NCBI GenBank assembly: GCA_965657505.1
Contig: CBFHON010000001.1
Span: 62,001 to 126,000, forward strand
DNA from: TMED109 sp002171375
GTDB lineage: Bacteria; Pseudomonadota; Alphaproteobacteria; TMED109
Reading direction: 5' to 3'
Length of the DNA stretch: 64,000 nucleotides
Positions 1-9,105 of the stretch are shown piece by piece; position 1 is the first letter of the stretch, and every line of letters starts with the position of its first letter. Below the pieces are notes generated by a model, which saw only the letters and a list, made by a program, of their open reading frames with translations, was not told the DNA's origin and searched no databases. Made by a program: the position numbers and the translations under genes.

Positions 1-1238
1 AATTTTATTCTTGGAGAACTTTTATTAGCTCTTTTTATTTCTTCTTGGTCAATTTTAAACCATTGTTCTTTAGATATATATTTTTTATTCTTTAAGTTTA
101 ATAATTTTTTTAAACCTTCTCTCCCAGAACTATTCTTACTTTTAACATTATTTTCTATATGTTCTGCAACTCTAGCCCCGTCATGTTTATTAGTTCCAAT
201 AACCCCACTTGGCCCTCTAGAAACCCATCCAGCCGCATATAATCTATCTTCTATAATATTATTTTTATGGATTATCATACCTGATTCATCAGATTTTAAT
301 CCTGTTATTTCATCACCTTGGTATCCGATTGCACTGATTACTAAACCAGCATTAATAGTTATACAGTCTTCATTGGAGGAAAGATTATTTTTAAACTTTA
401 AGCCAGTTATTTCATTTTCTCCTATAAATCCAGTAGGACTTAGATGAAATTTAAATTCGACAGTTTTAGATTTATTTGAATTTTTAGGTTTGGTTTCATC
501 AAATGATGTTAATATTCTATATTGCTTTGCTAAGTCACCATCTAGTAATTTTTTATCGATATTATTTTTAGTGCCAGGAGATAATATAGTATCACAATCT
601 AATAATTCTCCCATTTCCCTAATCTCTACAGTGGTAAATTTTGCATCTAATGGACCACGTCTTCCAATTATGTATATATTTTTTATTGAAGAATTTTTTA
701 GTGTATCTATTGCATACTGTGTAATATCTGTGCTTTCTAATTCTTTAATAGTCTTAACTAGTATTCTAGCGCAATCAATAGCAACATTTCCATTACCTAT
801 GATTATAGCTGTATCTGTATTTAGGCAAGGGTTTAAATTTTTATATTCAGGGTGCCCATTATACCAGTTTACAAATTGTGTAGCACCAAAGTACCCAGTT
901 TTGTTTTTTTCATTTATATTTAATACTCTATCCTTTGCCATACCAGTAGCTATGACTACTGAATCATAAATTTCTAGAATTTCATTAATAGATGGATAAT
1001 CATTTATTTCAACTCCTCCAAAAAATTCTACATTTGGATTATTTAAAACCCTTTCAAATACTCTAGAGACATTTTTAGTGCTTTGATGATCAGGCGCCAC
1101 TCCAAACCTTATTAATCCATAAGGACAAAATAATTTTTCAATTATATCTATTTCACAATTTATATTTTTCTTAATAAGTGACTGAGCAGTATAAAATGCT
1201 GAAGGACCTGAACCAATTATTGCAATTTTTAAATTCAT
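1..1238 (-). CDS. Adrenodoxin reductase/FprA-type NADPH:ferredoxin oxidoreductase (3' end off window)
   Basis: The reverse strand reads without a stop from an ATG at 1238 to the window edge (412 codons), so the C-terminus is missing. The N-terminus shows a Rossmann FAD motif (IGSGPSAFYTA) followed by the family signature YGLIRFGVAPDH. A second dinucleotide motif (IIGNGNVAIDCAR) and the nearby IIGRRGP fit NADP(H) binding, and AAGWVSRGPSGVIGTN is the conserved C-terminal FAD contact. This order matches FprA/adrenodoxin reductase enzymes, which pass electrons from NADPH to ferredoxins serving P450s, Fe-S proteins or oxygenases. AAGAG stands 6 bases before the start. It is divergent from the acyl-CoA ligase across 92 bases. 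The forward open frame at 490-969 is antisense to it. The family is clear; the redox partner is unknown. Confidence 0.88.
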   Translation of the reverse strand, partial: MNLKIAIIGSGPSAFYTAQSLIKKNINCEIDIIEKLFCPYGLIRFGVAPDHQSTKNVSRVFERVLNNPNVEFFGGVEINDYPSINEILEIYDSVVIATGMAKDRVLNINEKNKTGYFGATQFVNWYNGHPEYKNLNPCLNTDTAIIIGNGNVAIDCARILVKTIKELESTDITQYAIDTLKNSSIKNIYIIGRRGPLDAKFTTVEIREMGELLDCDTILSPGTKNNIDKKLLDGDLAKQYRILTSFDETKPKNSNKSKTVEFKFHLSPTGFIGENEITGLKFKNNLSSNEDCITINAGLVISAIGYQGDEITGLKSDESGMIIHKNNIIEDRLYAAGWVSRGPSGVIGTNKHDGARVAEHIENNVKSKNSSGREGLKKLLNLKNKKYISKEQWFKIDQEEIKRANKSSPRIK

Positions 1239-1330
1239 ATCATACTCTTAATTTTTATATAGATTATATTCAAGGTAAATAATTAAAAAAGTTATTTTTA
1301 ATTATTTTTCTAGGGCAAAGGGTAGTAATT

Positions 1331-2953
1331 ATGCATGGATTAATTTCAGATAGACCACTATTAATTTCTTCATTATTAGAGCACGCAGCTAGGTATCATG
1401 GAAATACAGAAATTATTAGTGTAGACAGTAAAGATAAAACCATAAGATCAAATTATGAAAATGTTAATACCAGATCAAAAAAACTTGCACAGGCATTAAT
1501 TAAACTAGGTGCAAAAAAAGGTGATACTATTGCTACAATGGCTTGGAGTAATCTGAGACATTATGAATTATATTTTGGAGTATCAGGAATAGGTTCTATT
1601 TGTCATACTATAAATCCTAGATTATTTCCTGAACAATTAGTTTTCATCATAAATGATGCTAAAGATAAGTTTTTATTTATTGATATAGACTTTATTCCAT
1701 TAATTGAAAAACTAATGGATAAAATAACAAAAATAGAAAAAATTATTGTTTTATGTGATAAAAAGGATATGCCAAATTCTTCTATTATTAAAAACTTAAT
1801 AAGCTACGAAGAATTAATAAATAGCGAAAATGGGGATTTTGATTGGCCATTGTTTGATGAAAAAACTGCCTCTTCATTATGCTATACGTCTGGAACTACA
1901 GGTAACCCAAAAGGCGTTTTATATGCTCACAGATCAACTGTTATTCACGCATTTGCCGCTGCTGCTCCTGATGCTATGAATTTATCGGCTAGAGATGTAA
2001 TAATGCCAATTGCTCCAATGTTTCATGCTAATGCATGGGCCATTCCTTATGTGACCACTATGGTAGGCGCAAAATTAGTTTTACCTGGAAGGAATCTGGA
2101 TGGAGAAAGCGTTCAAAACCTAATTGAAAATGAGCAAGTTACTTTTACTGCTGCAGTTCCTACTATATGGTTAATGCTTTTTGAGTATTTAGAGCAATCT
2201 GGTAAAAAATTAGATTCATTAAAAAGTTGCGTTGTAGGTGGTTCAGCTTGTCCAAGATTTATGATGGAAAAATTTTATGAAAAATATGGTGTAGAAGTTT
2301 TACATTGTTGGGGAATGACTGAAACTTCACCTATAGGAACTATAAATAGACCCTTAGCTAAGCACTATGGTCAGAGCTTTTCAGAAAGATTAGATGTGGC
2401 TGTAAAACAAGGAAGGCCGGTATACGGTGTAGAAATAAAAATAACGGATGAGAATGATATTACACTTCCAAATAACGGTAAAGATTTTGGTAATCTTTGG
2501 ATTAGAGGGCCATGGATATGTTCTGGATATCTTAATATAGAAAAAAGTGAAACTCATGGCGAAGATGATTGGTTTATGACTGGTGATGTTGCCACTATTG
2601 ATGAAGATGGGTTCATGCAAATAACCGATAGAACAAAAGATGTAATAAAATCTGGAGGAGAATGGATAAGTTCTATTGAAATTGAAAATTTTGCTGTTGG
2701 ACATCCCTCAGTTATGGAAGCAGGAGTAATTGGAGTATTTCATCCAAAATGGGACGAGAGACCTTTACTAATAATTGTTAAGAATGAAAATGCTAAAGTA
2801 TCTAAAGAAGAAATATTAGATTTTTTAAAAGATAAAATAGTCTCTTGGTGGATGCCTGATGATGTAGTTTTTGTTGAATCTTTACCTCATACTGCTACAG
2901 GAAAAATTCAAAAATTAGCTTTAAGGGAACAATTTAAAGATTATAAATTTTAG
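1331..2953 (+). CDS. Acyl-CoA synthetase, DmdB/AlkK-like (AMP-forming)
   Basis: A 540-residue ANL-superfamily ligase that would activate a carboxylic acid to its CoA thioester through an acyl-adenylate. The phosphate-binding loop is CYTSGTTGNPKG (about residues 187-198). The hinge region TGDVATIDEDGF and DRTKDVIKSGGEWIS, and the C-terminal catalytic lysine in TATGKIQK, are intact. The N-terminus (RPLLISSLLEHAARYHGNTE and HTINPRLFPEQL) closely resembles DmdB, the methylmercaptopropionyl-CoA ligase of DMSP demethylation, and its medium-chain relatives such as AlkK. No other dmd gene is adjacent, so DMSP use is only a possibility; a medium-chain fatty acid is the alternative substrate. Length is typical of the family. 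Confidence 0.88.
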   Translation: MHGLISDRPLLISSLLEHAARYHGNTEIISVDSKDKTIRSNYENVNTRSKKLAQALIKLGAKKGDTIATMAWSNLRHYELYFGVSGIGSICHTINPRLFPEQLVFIINDAKDKFLFIDIDFIPLIEKLMDKITKIEKIIVLCDKKDMPNSSIIKNLISYEELINSENGDFDWPLFDEKTASSLCYTSGTTGNPKGVLYAHRSTVIHAFAAAAPDAMNLSARDVIMPIAPMFHANAWAIPYVTTMVGAKLVLPGRNLDGESVQNLIENEQVTFTAAVPTIWLMLFEYLEQSGKKLDSLKSCVVGGSACPRFMMEKFYEKYGVEVLHCWGMTETSPIGTINRPLAKHYGQSFSERLDVAVKQGRPVYGVEIKITDENDITLPNNGKDFGNLWIRGPWICSGYLNIEKSETHGEDDWFMTGDVATIDEDGFMQITDRTKDVIKSGGEWISSIEIENFAVGHPSVMEAGVIGVFHPKWDERPLLIIVKNENAKVSKEEILDFLKDKIVSWWMPDDVVFVESLPHTATGKIQKLALREQFKDYKF

Positions 2954-3000
2954 ATTTATGATTTAATAACATATTTCAACAGTCGCTGGGAGGATTGTAG

Positions 3001-5097
3001 GTGAAATTAATCATAAATATTTTTGTCTATATTCTACTAATTATGCATTCCTTATCATTTGCAAATAATAATCTTATTACATTAGATGAGTTAAAATCAT
3101 TAGATTCTAATATAGAAAAATTAGAAAAGTTAGAAAAAAATTATAATATTTATAAAGTATATTCTTTAAATGAGCTAAAGGGCTATGCTTTTTTAACATC
3201 AAGTTTCTCCGATGCTTTAGGTTTTTCTTCAGCAGAATTTAGAATTTTAATCTATATATCTACTAAAGGTGCAATTTTATCAGCCAAGTTACTTTCGCAT
3301 TCAGAGCCATTATTTTTATACGATAAAGGAGAGGTAAGATATGAAGGTAAAGGTGTTGATGAAAGTATTTTATACAAGTTTATATTACAGTATAATAATA
3401 GGACTATTTCAAAATTAACGATTAATTCAAAAAATAAAGACTATAATATTGATGGAGTTTCTTCTGCAACCATAACATCTATATTAATGCATCAATCTAT
3501 AATAGTATCTACTAATAAGGTTCTCAATATTATAGGTATTAATAATAATCAAAAAACTACTTTAGATCACAATAATTTTGTTCCTTTAAAATGGACTGAA
3601 TTATTATCTGATGGCTCCATATCTAATAACAAAATTTATTATTCTTCTCAAAAAAATAGCTTAAGTCAAAATTCAAATGATGAATTATTATTAGATGTTT
3701 ATTTTTCTTATGCTAATCCTATAGGCATAGGCCAAAATATATTTGGTAAAACTGAATATTTAAAAAAGTTCTTAAGAAGTGGCCAAGATATAAATGATAG
3801 GGGATTCTTTTTGGCAACTAATGGAAATTTTTCATTATTAGTTCCAAGAAAATGTTTAAAATATCAAACATCTATTAATATAAAAAATTGTGAAAATAAA
3901 GGTTTAGCTAAGACTTATTTTGATAGATTTTATTTACAGCAAGGCAAAAATAAATTTAACTTTAGGACTAGTGATAGAAAGAACTTTATGTTTACTAGAA
4001 ATATAGAAGATTCTACACCCAGGTTTTTTAATGAAATTTCTTTACTTTTTATTGATAATCCAGAGGAATTTGATCCAGCCAAAAAAAGTACATTAGTAGT
4101 AAATTTTAATCCTCCCGATGATAATACACATGATCTTATTTTTGTACCTTATGAACCACCATCTAGATTAATAATAGAATCTGCAAATATAAATTTATCA
4201 AATACTGAGGGTTTAAACTGGATAGATGTATGGAAGCCGCAAATATTAAATATTATTATATTGGGGGTATTTATTTTGTTATGCAGCTTAGTTTTATATT
4301 ATAAAGATTATCTTACAAAAAAACGTAAATTATTTTCTTTTATAAGGTTTGCATGTTTATTATTTTGTTTAGTATGGGTTGGTTTTATTACTGGTGCTCA
4401 GTTGACAATAGTAAATATTTTTAATTATTTACAACTTATATTTTTCTCAAACTTTAATTATTCAGTAATTATATTTGATCCATTAATTGTAGTAATATCT
4501 ATTGCTACCGCTATTTCATTTATAATTCTTGGTCGAGGTTTTTTTTGTGGATGGTTATGTCCATTTGGAGCATTACAGGAAATAATTAATATTATATCGC
4601 GCAGTTTAGGTATAATCCAATTTAAAATTAAAGAAGTGTTTCATAGAAAATTAATTTATATAAAATATATAATTCTATCTATAATAACTATATTTTTATT
4701 TATAGACTTAGACACTGCATTAATAATGACTGAAGTGGAACCATTCAAAACTTCAATAACTTTGAAATTTATGAGAGAACTTAATTATGTGATTTACGCA
4801 CTTATTTTATTATTTTTATCTGTTTTTATAAGTAGATTCTATTGTAGATATATTTGTCCATTAGGCGCAGCATTAGCAATAGGAGGAAAATTTAGGTTGT
4901 TTAGTATTTTGTTAAGGAGGAAAGAATGTGGTAATCCTTGTCATTTATGTGAAAAATCTTGTCCTACACAAGCTATTAAAAATAATGGAAAAATAGATAT
5001 GAATGAGTGCTTTTATTGTTTAGATTGTCAGGAAGAGTACTATGATGTTCATAGATGTCCACCGTTAGTATTTAAACAAAAGAAATTAGTTAGGTGA
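3001..5097 (+). CDS. NosR/NirI-like membrane flavoprotein with polyferredoxin tail
   Basis: 698 residues starting at GTG, chosen because GGGAGG lies 7 bases upstream. Order of parts: an N-terminal signal peptide (about 1-21); a periplasmic FMN-binding-like domain ending in DGVSSATITS (about residues 151-160), which resembles the covalent flavin-threonine site of NosR and NqrC; a second periplasmic stretch; then several membrane segments from about residue 415. Two membrane cysteine motifs follow, FFCGWLCPFGA and FYCRYICPLGA, and a cytoplasmic tail with CX3CX2CX3CP and CX2CX2CX8CP for 4Fe-4S clusters. NosR feeds electrons to nitrous oxide reductase, but no nosZ, nosD or apbE lies in the window, so its partner is unknown. 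It may instead serve another periplasmic reductase. Family sure, role open. Confidence 0.85.
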   Translation: MKLIINIFVYILLIMHSLSFANNNLITLDELKSLDSNIEKLEKLEKNYNIYKVYSLNELKGYAFLTSSFSDALGFSSAEFRILIYISTKGAILSAKLLSHSEPLFLYDKGEVRYEGKGVDESILYKFILQYNNRTISKLTINSKNKDYNIDGVSSATITSILMHQSIIVSTNKVLNIIGINNNQKTTLDHNNFVPLKWTELLSDGSISNNKIYYSSQKNSLSQNSNDELLLDVYFSYANPIGIGQNIFGKTEYLKKFLRSGQDINDRGFFLATNGNFSLLVPRKCLKYQTSINIKNCENKGLAKTYFDRFYLQQGKNKFNFRTSDRKNFMFTRNIEDSTPRFFNEISLLFIDNPEEFDPAKKSTLVVNFNPPDDNTHDLIFVPYEPPSRLIIESANINLSNTEGLNWIDVWKPQILNIIILGVFILLCSLVLYYKDYLTKKRKLFSFIRFACLLFCLVWVGFITGAQLTIVNIFNYLQLIFFSNFNYSVIIFDPLIVVISIATAISFIILGRGFFCGWLCPFGALQEIINIISRSLGIIQFKIKEVFHRKLIYIKYIILSIITIFLFIDLDTALIMTEVEPFKTSITLKFMRELNYVIYALILLFLSVFISRFYCRYICPLGAALAIGGKFRLFSILLRRKECGNPCHLCEKSCPTQAIKNNGKIDMNECFYCLDCQEEYYDVHRCPPLVFKQKKLVR

Positions 5098-5101
5098 TGT
5101 T

Positions 5102-5764
5102 ATGTTAGTAAAAGCCCTGCAAAAATTAAAATCTTTTGGTTTTCAACCTAAAAGAATTCTGGATATAGGGGCCAATAAAGGCAAATGGACTCTAGAAATT
5201 AAGAAAAAAGTATTTCCTGACTCAGATTTCACATTAATTGAGGCAATTGATTATAAAGAGTTAGAAAAATTATCAATGAAATATGATAATATAAATTTTA
5301 TGAATATATTATTAGATGAAAAAGAACATGAAGTTACTTGGTATGAAAAAAGAAATACAGGAGACTCTTTATTTAGAGAAAATACCGGATATTTTGATGA
5401 TTGCAAAGAACTAGTCAAAAATACTTCTACTTTAGATTTAACATTTAATGACAGTAACCTTTTCGAATTAATAAAAATTGATTGCCAAGGCGCTGAAATT
5501 CCTATTCTTAAGGGTGGTAAAAATTTAGTTCAAAATGCAACTGTAATTATATTAGAAGTTCCATTTATGGGAGAATATAATATTGGTGCTCCAAATTTTT
5601 ATGAACATATAAAGTATATGGAAAATATAGGATATAGAGTTTTTGATATTGTAGAATTACATAGAGTAGATAATATTTTAATTCAAATTGATGTTATTTT
5701 TATAAAAAAAGGTCATGATTTTGAAAACAAAGTAGATTTAATTATTAAAAAGCTGGGAAAATAA
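5102..5764 (+). CDS. FkbM-family SAM-dependent methyltransferase
   Basis: 220 residues. The SAM-binding motif is ILDIGANKGKWT near residue 20, followed by an acidic strand end (TLIEA). The FkbM signature follows: TLDLTF, then LIKIDCQGAEIPILKGG, then ILEVPF. Members methylate hydroxyl groups on sugars, polyketides or lipids. It starts 4 bases after the NosR-like gene, so the two are probably co-transcribed, but I see no functional link between them. The acceptor cannot be predicted. AGGTGA before the ATG serves as ribosome binding site. Confidence 0.85.
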   Translation: MLVKALQKLKSFGFQPKRILDIGANKGKWTLEIKKKVFPDSDFTLIEAIDYKELEKLSMKYDNINFMNILLDEKEHEVTWYEKRNTGDSLFRENTGYFDDCKELVKNTSTLDLTFNDSNLFELIKIDCQGAEIPILKGGKNLVQNATVIILEVPFMGEYNIGAPNFYEHIKYMENIGYRVFDIVELHRVDNILIQIDVIFIKKGHDFENKVDLIIKKLGK

Positions 5765-5786
5765 TTATTTATAAAAGGAATTAGAT

Positions 5787-6545
5787 ATGAAAAAAGAGCT
5801 AGTTTTAATGTCAATGGAAGATAAGTTAGCAATACTAATGCTTAATAACGTTCCAAATAATTTGTTAAATGATAAATTCTTAGATGCTATTGAAAAAAAA
5901 TTAATATTATCAAAAAATAAAGGTGCTAGAACAATATTGATATCAACAAAGTTAAAGCATTTTTCAGCAGGGGCAGATCCTAAATTTTTAATAAATTCGC
6001 AATCAAATAGTGATCCTATGAGATTAATAAATATCATAGAAAAAATAGAAGTACCATGTGTAGCAGCAATAAGAGGAGGAGCATTAGGAGGCGGATTTGA
6101 ATTAGCTTTAGGATGTGATTTTATTATAGCATCTGATACTGCGAGAATAGGCTTAGTGGAAGTTTCTGTGGGTCTCATGCCTTTATCAGGAGGTGTTCAA
6201 CGTTTAGTTAATAGGGTAGGTCTTGCTAGAGCAAAAGAGATTACTATGTTTGGTAGAAGGTATGATGCTAAAACATTAGAAACCTGGGGAGCCATAAATA
6301 TGGTTGTTCCAGAAATAAAACTATTAGATTCTGCAATATCATTTTCTAAGCAACTTGCTAATGGTCCTACTACATCCTTTAAAGAAATTAAAAAAATTGC
6401 AAATATTACAGCATTAAAAGGAATAAAAGAAGCTGATAAATATATGAAGAAATCTAATAATAAAGTTTTAACTTCTGAAGATGCAAAAAAAGGTATTTCA
6501 TTTTTAGCAGGAAAGTTAAATACTATTAACTTTAAAGGAAAATAA
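5787..6545 (+). CDS. Enoyl-CoA hydratase/isomerase (crotonase) family protein
   Basis: 252 residues with the crotonase fold. The oxyanion-hole segments are HFSAGADPKFL (about residues 66-76) and RGGALGGG. Both acidic positions used by true hydratases appear present, in GGGFELALGCD and in GLVEVSVGLMP, so hydration of an enoyl-CoA is plausible. It is the first of three tightly spaced genes (crotonase, CoA-transferase, SDR; gaps of 3 and 2 bases). This suggests one operon that activates an acid by CoA transfer and then hydrates and oxidises it. The substrate is unknown. Confidence 0.88.
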   Translation: MKKELVLMSMEDKLAILMLNNVPNNLLNDKFLDAIEKKLILSKNKGARTILISTKLKHFSAGADPKFLINSQSNSDPMRLINIIEKIEVPCVAAIRGGALGGGFELALGCDFIIASDTARIGLVEVSVGLMPLSGGVQRLVNRVGLARAKEITMFGRRYDAKTLETWGAINMVVPEIKLLDSAISFSKQLANGPTTSFKEIKKIANITALKGIKEADKYMKKSNNKVLTSEDAKKGISFLAGKLNTINFKGK

Positions 6546-6548
6546 AAA

Positions 6549-7772
6549 ATGTCAGGACCTTTAAAAGGTATAAAAGTAGTTGATTTTACTAGAGTTTTAG
6601 CAGGACCTCATTTTACAAAAATGCTTTCAGATATGGGTGCAGAAGTTATAAAAATTGAACATCCAGAAACTGGAGACTTAGCTAGGTTGGGTAGTCCTAT
6701 AAGTGGTAATTTTTCTCATTATTTTGTTCAGCAGAATATAGGGAAGAAATGTATTTCTTTAGATTTGAATAAGGATGAAGGAAGAGAGATAGTTAGAAAA
6801 TTATGTGTTGAAGCAGATATAATTGCTGAAAACTTTAGACCTGGTACGTTGGGTGCTTTTGACTTAGATTATGATAGTATTAAGCTGCTCAATAAAAAAG
6901 CTGTATATGTATCTATTAGTGGATATGGCCAACATGGTCCTTTAAGAGGAAGAGCGGCGTTTGCCCCTACAGTTCACGCTGAATGTGGTACTGCTCATAC
7001 TAAATTTAAACATATTGGTACAGCCTTAGACGATTTTTCTAATATGCAAAGTGATTTTTCTCATGCAGATGTTTATACAGGATTAGAGGCAGCAGTATCT
7101 TGTCTTGCAGCATTACACAATGCAGAAAAAACTGGATTAGGGCAACATATAGATGTGTCTTTAGCTGCAACTATGATAGCAGTTAATGAAAGAGCGCATG
7201 CAGAATTGGCTGGTATGGATGATAGAGATGATGAACCATTTGCACTATCTGCTCCAGACTCACCTTATATAAAGCTTTCTAATGGAGATATAGCAGTCAT
7301 TGCTGCTAGTCCAATTTTAGGAGTAGTATTTTCGCGTTATGCGAGAATGATGAGACGTTTAGATTTGTTAGAAAATCCGTTATTTAAAACAGCTAAATTA
7401 CGTCGTAAGAATTTTAAAATATTGATGAAAGAGGTAAATGATTGGGCTTCAACTTTTAGAAGTATTGAAGATCTAGAAGCTCAAGTAGGAGAAGTAGGAT
7501 TAGCAGTTGGTAAATTAAATAGTATGAAAGATTTTGCTGAAGGAGAATGGGGAAGTCATTGGGGTGCAGTAAGAGATGTTGAAGATGGAGAGGGGGGAAT
7601 AATTAAAATACCAGGACTTCCTTGGAAATTTTCTAAAACTAATTGTTCTCCAGGTGATCATATGGCTACTAGAGGAATGGATAATATAAGTATTTTAAAA
7701 AATCTTGGTTATTCTGATAAAGAAATAAAAGACTTTTATAATGCAGAAGTTATAGCGGAAGGAAAATTTTAA
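6549..7772 (+). CDS. Family III CoA-transferase (CaiB/BaiF)
   Basis: 407 residues, the normal family length. The N-terminal signature VVDFTRVLAGPHFTKMLSDMGAEVIKIE is complete, followed by ENFRPGTL and SISGYGQHGP. The aspartate in SHADVYTGLEAA (around residue 177) sits where CaiB and formyl-CoA transferase place the residue that carries the acyl anhydride/CoA intermediate. Family III enzymes move CoA between a thioester and a free carboxylate. It is the central gene of the crotonase-transferase-SDR operon. One of three family III transferases in the window (others at 21437 and 29907); they diverge clearly from each other and are not recent copies. Confidence 0.9.
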   Translation: MSGPLKGIKVVDFTRVLAGPHFTKMLSDMGAEVIKIEHPETGDLARLGSPISGNFSHYFVQQNIGKKCISLDLNKDEGREIVRKLCVEADIIAENFRPGTLGAFDLDYDSIKLLNKKAVYVSISGYGQHGPLRGRAAFAPTVHAECGTAHTKFKHIGTALDDFSNMQSDFSHADVYTGLEAAVSCLAALHNAEKTGLGQHIDVSLAATMIAVNERAHAELAGMDDRDDEPFALSAPDSPYIKLSNGDIAVIAASPILGVVFSRYARMMRRLDLLENPLFKTAKLRRKNFKILMKEVNDWASTFRSIEDLEAQVGEVGLAVGKLNSMKDFAEGEWGSHWGAVRDVEDGEGGIIKIPGLPWKFSKTNCSPGDHMATRGMDNISILKNLGYSDKEIKDFYNAEVIAEGKF

Positions 7773-7774
7773 TT

Positions 7775-8548
7775 ATGTTTGATTTGAATTTAAAAGATAA
7801 AGTTATTCTTATTACCGGTGGTAGTGACGGATTGGGTTTTGCTTCTGCCAGACTATTATCTGAACAAGGAGCTAAAGTTATTATCTGTGGAAGAAGAGAA
7901 GATTATCTAAAAGAAAAAGCTAATTTAATCAGAGAAGAAACAAATAATGAAATATTAGATATTCAATGTGATGTAACTAATCCTGACCAGTGTAAGAATT
8001 TAGTTGAACAAACCATTTCAAAATTTAATAATATTGACGTTTTAGTCAATAATGCAGGTTCTTCAGCAGCTTTTAGTTTTGAAAGTGTCTCAGATGAAGA
8101 TTGGGAAGATGATATCAATTTAAAGTTGATGGCAGCAATAAGAATGTGCAGATTAGTATTACCTTATATGAAATCTAGAAAATCTGGTTCAATCATTAAT
8201 GCAGCAATTGGAGGAGGAAAGGCACCTAACGCAGCACAACTTCCTACATCTGTAACTAGAGCTGCAGGTCTAAATTTAACTAAATCCTTATCTAATGAGT
8301 ATGCACCATTTAATGTTAGGGTTAATGCTATTTGTATTGGTTTAATAAAAAGTTCTCAATGGGAAAGAAAAGCGCATAATTCCGATGTTGATACTTTGTA
8401 TCAAGAATTATCAAAGAAAGTGCCAATGGGTAAAGTTGGTGAAGAAATTGATTATGCAAACTTAGTTGCCTTTTTATCATCAGATAGAAGTGCATATATT
8501 ACAGGAACTGCAATTAATGTTGATGGAGGAATGTGCCCAGTATTTTAA
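7775..8548 (+). CDS. SDR-family protein lacking the usual Ser-Tyr-Lys catalytic residues
   Basis: 257 residues with a typical SDR Rossmann start (TGGSDGLGFA, about residues 14-23) and LVNNAGSS, and the family end AINVDGGM. The catalytic stretch is atypical. Where classical SDRs have YxxxK, the aligned segment reads PTSVTRAAGLNLTKS, giving T and R. The catalytic serine position falls in NAAIGGG. It therefore probably belongs to a divergent SDR group and may not be a standard dehydrogenase. Last gene of the operon with the crotonase and CoA-transferase; GAAGGA precedes the ATG. Confidence 0.85.
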   Translation: MFDLNLKDKVILITGGSDGLGFASARLLSEQGAKVIICGRREDYLKEKANLIREETNNEILDIQCDVTNPDQCKNLVEQTISKFNNIDVLVNNAGSSAAFSFESVSDEDWEDDINLKLMAAIRMCRLVLPYMKSRKSGSIINAAIGGGKAPNAAQLPTSVTRAAGLNLTKSLSNEYAPFNVRVNAICIGLIKSSQWERKAHNSDVDTLYQELSKKVPMGKVGEEIDYANLVAFLSSDRSAYITGTAINVDGGMCPVF

Positions 8549-8591
8549 TTAATATTAATATCTAAGTTAGAATGTTCTATAATCGAGATTA

Positions 8592-9044
8592 TTATAAATA
8601 ATCATTATTTGAGTTAAACTTTTTATTTTTACCAAGTAGACCTTCTCCAGGTACGAAATTTACTTCTAAACGAATACCGTCTGGATCTTCAAATAAAATA
8701 TAATAATAGCCTGGAGCCCATGCTCCTTCTAATGGTCCACGTACTATATTAGTTTTCATTGATAGTAATTTTTGAGCAAGCTTATCTATGTCTTCTTTTG
8801 AACGAGCTCTGAAACAAAGATGATGTAATCCAATATTATTTTGACTAAAATCACTTGAGCTATCTTGATTATTTATTTGCTGAATTAAAACACCTGTTCT
8901 CGATCCAACATGATAACATGATTCTTCTCCATCATGAATTAATTTGAGACCTAAAAATGGAAGCAGTTCTTTATAGAATGGTTTTGATTTTTTTATATTT
9001 TTTACTGATAACGCTATATGGGCTATTCCATTAATATCTAACAT
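8592..9044 (-). CDS. Glyoxalase/VOC superfamily protein
   Basis: 150 residues forming one vicinal-oxygen-chelate module. It opens with GIAHIALSVKNIKKSKPFYKELLP and carries IGLHHLCFRAR in the middle and YYILFEDPDGIRLEVNFVPGE at the end. The first-strand histidine, the HHL histidine and the RLEV glutamate are the usual metal ligands of this fold. VOC proteins include glyoxalase I, extradiol dioxygenases and epimerases; the sequence does not decide which. It is divergent from the enolase-superfamily gene over a 61-base spacer. Confidence 0.85.
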   Translation of the reverse strand: MLDINGIAHIALSVKNIKKSKPFYKELLPFLGLKLIHDGEESCYHVGSRTGVLIQQINNQDSSSDFSQNNIGLHHLCFRARSKEDIDKLAQKLLSMKTNIVRGPLEGAWAPGYYYILFEDPDGIRLEVNFVPGEGLLGKNKKFNSNNDYL

Positions 9045-9059
9045 TATTCATAATTCCCT

Positions 9060-9074
9060 GTTATTATTAATAAC
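9060..9074. promoter_or_regulatory. Short inverted repeat in a divergent promoter region
   Basis: GTTATT-ATT-AATAAC sits between the divergent VOC and enolase-superfamily genes. It is a perfect 6-bp inverted repeat and a possible operator for either gene. In such A+T-rich DNA it could be chance. Confidence 0.25.
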
Positions 9075-9105
9075 AATATTATCATATAATATAGGAAAGT
9101 TTAAA

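Noticed and set aside
490..969. 159-residue forward open frame
   Set aside because: It lies antisense inside the adrenodoxin-reductase-like gene, has no family motifs and no ribosome site.
1331..5097. A DMSP-degradation or denitrification gene cluster
   Set aside because: A DmdB-like ligase and a NosR-like protein are present, but none of the partner genes (dmdA, dmdC, dmdD, nosZ and so on) are seen, so no pathway is claimed.
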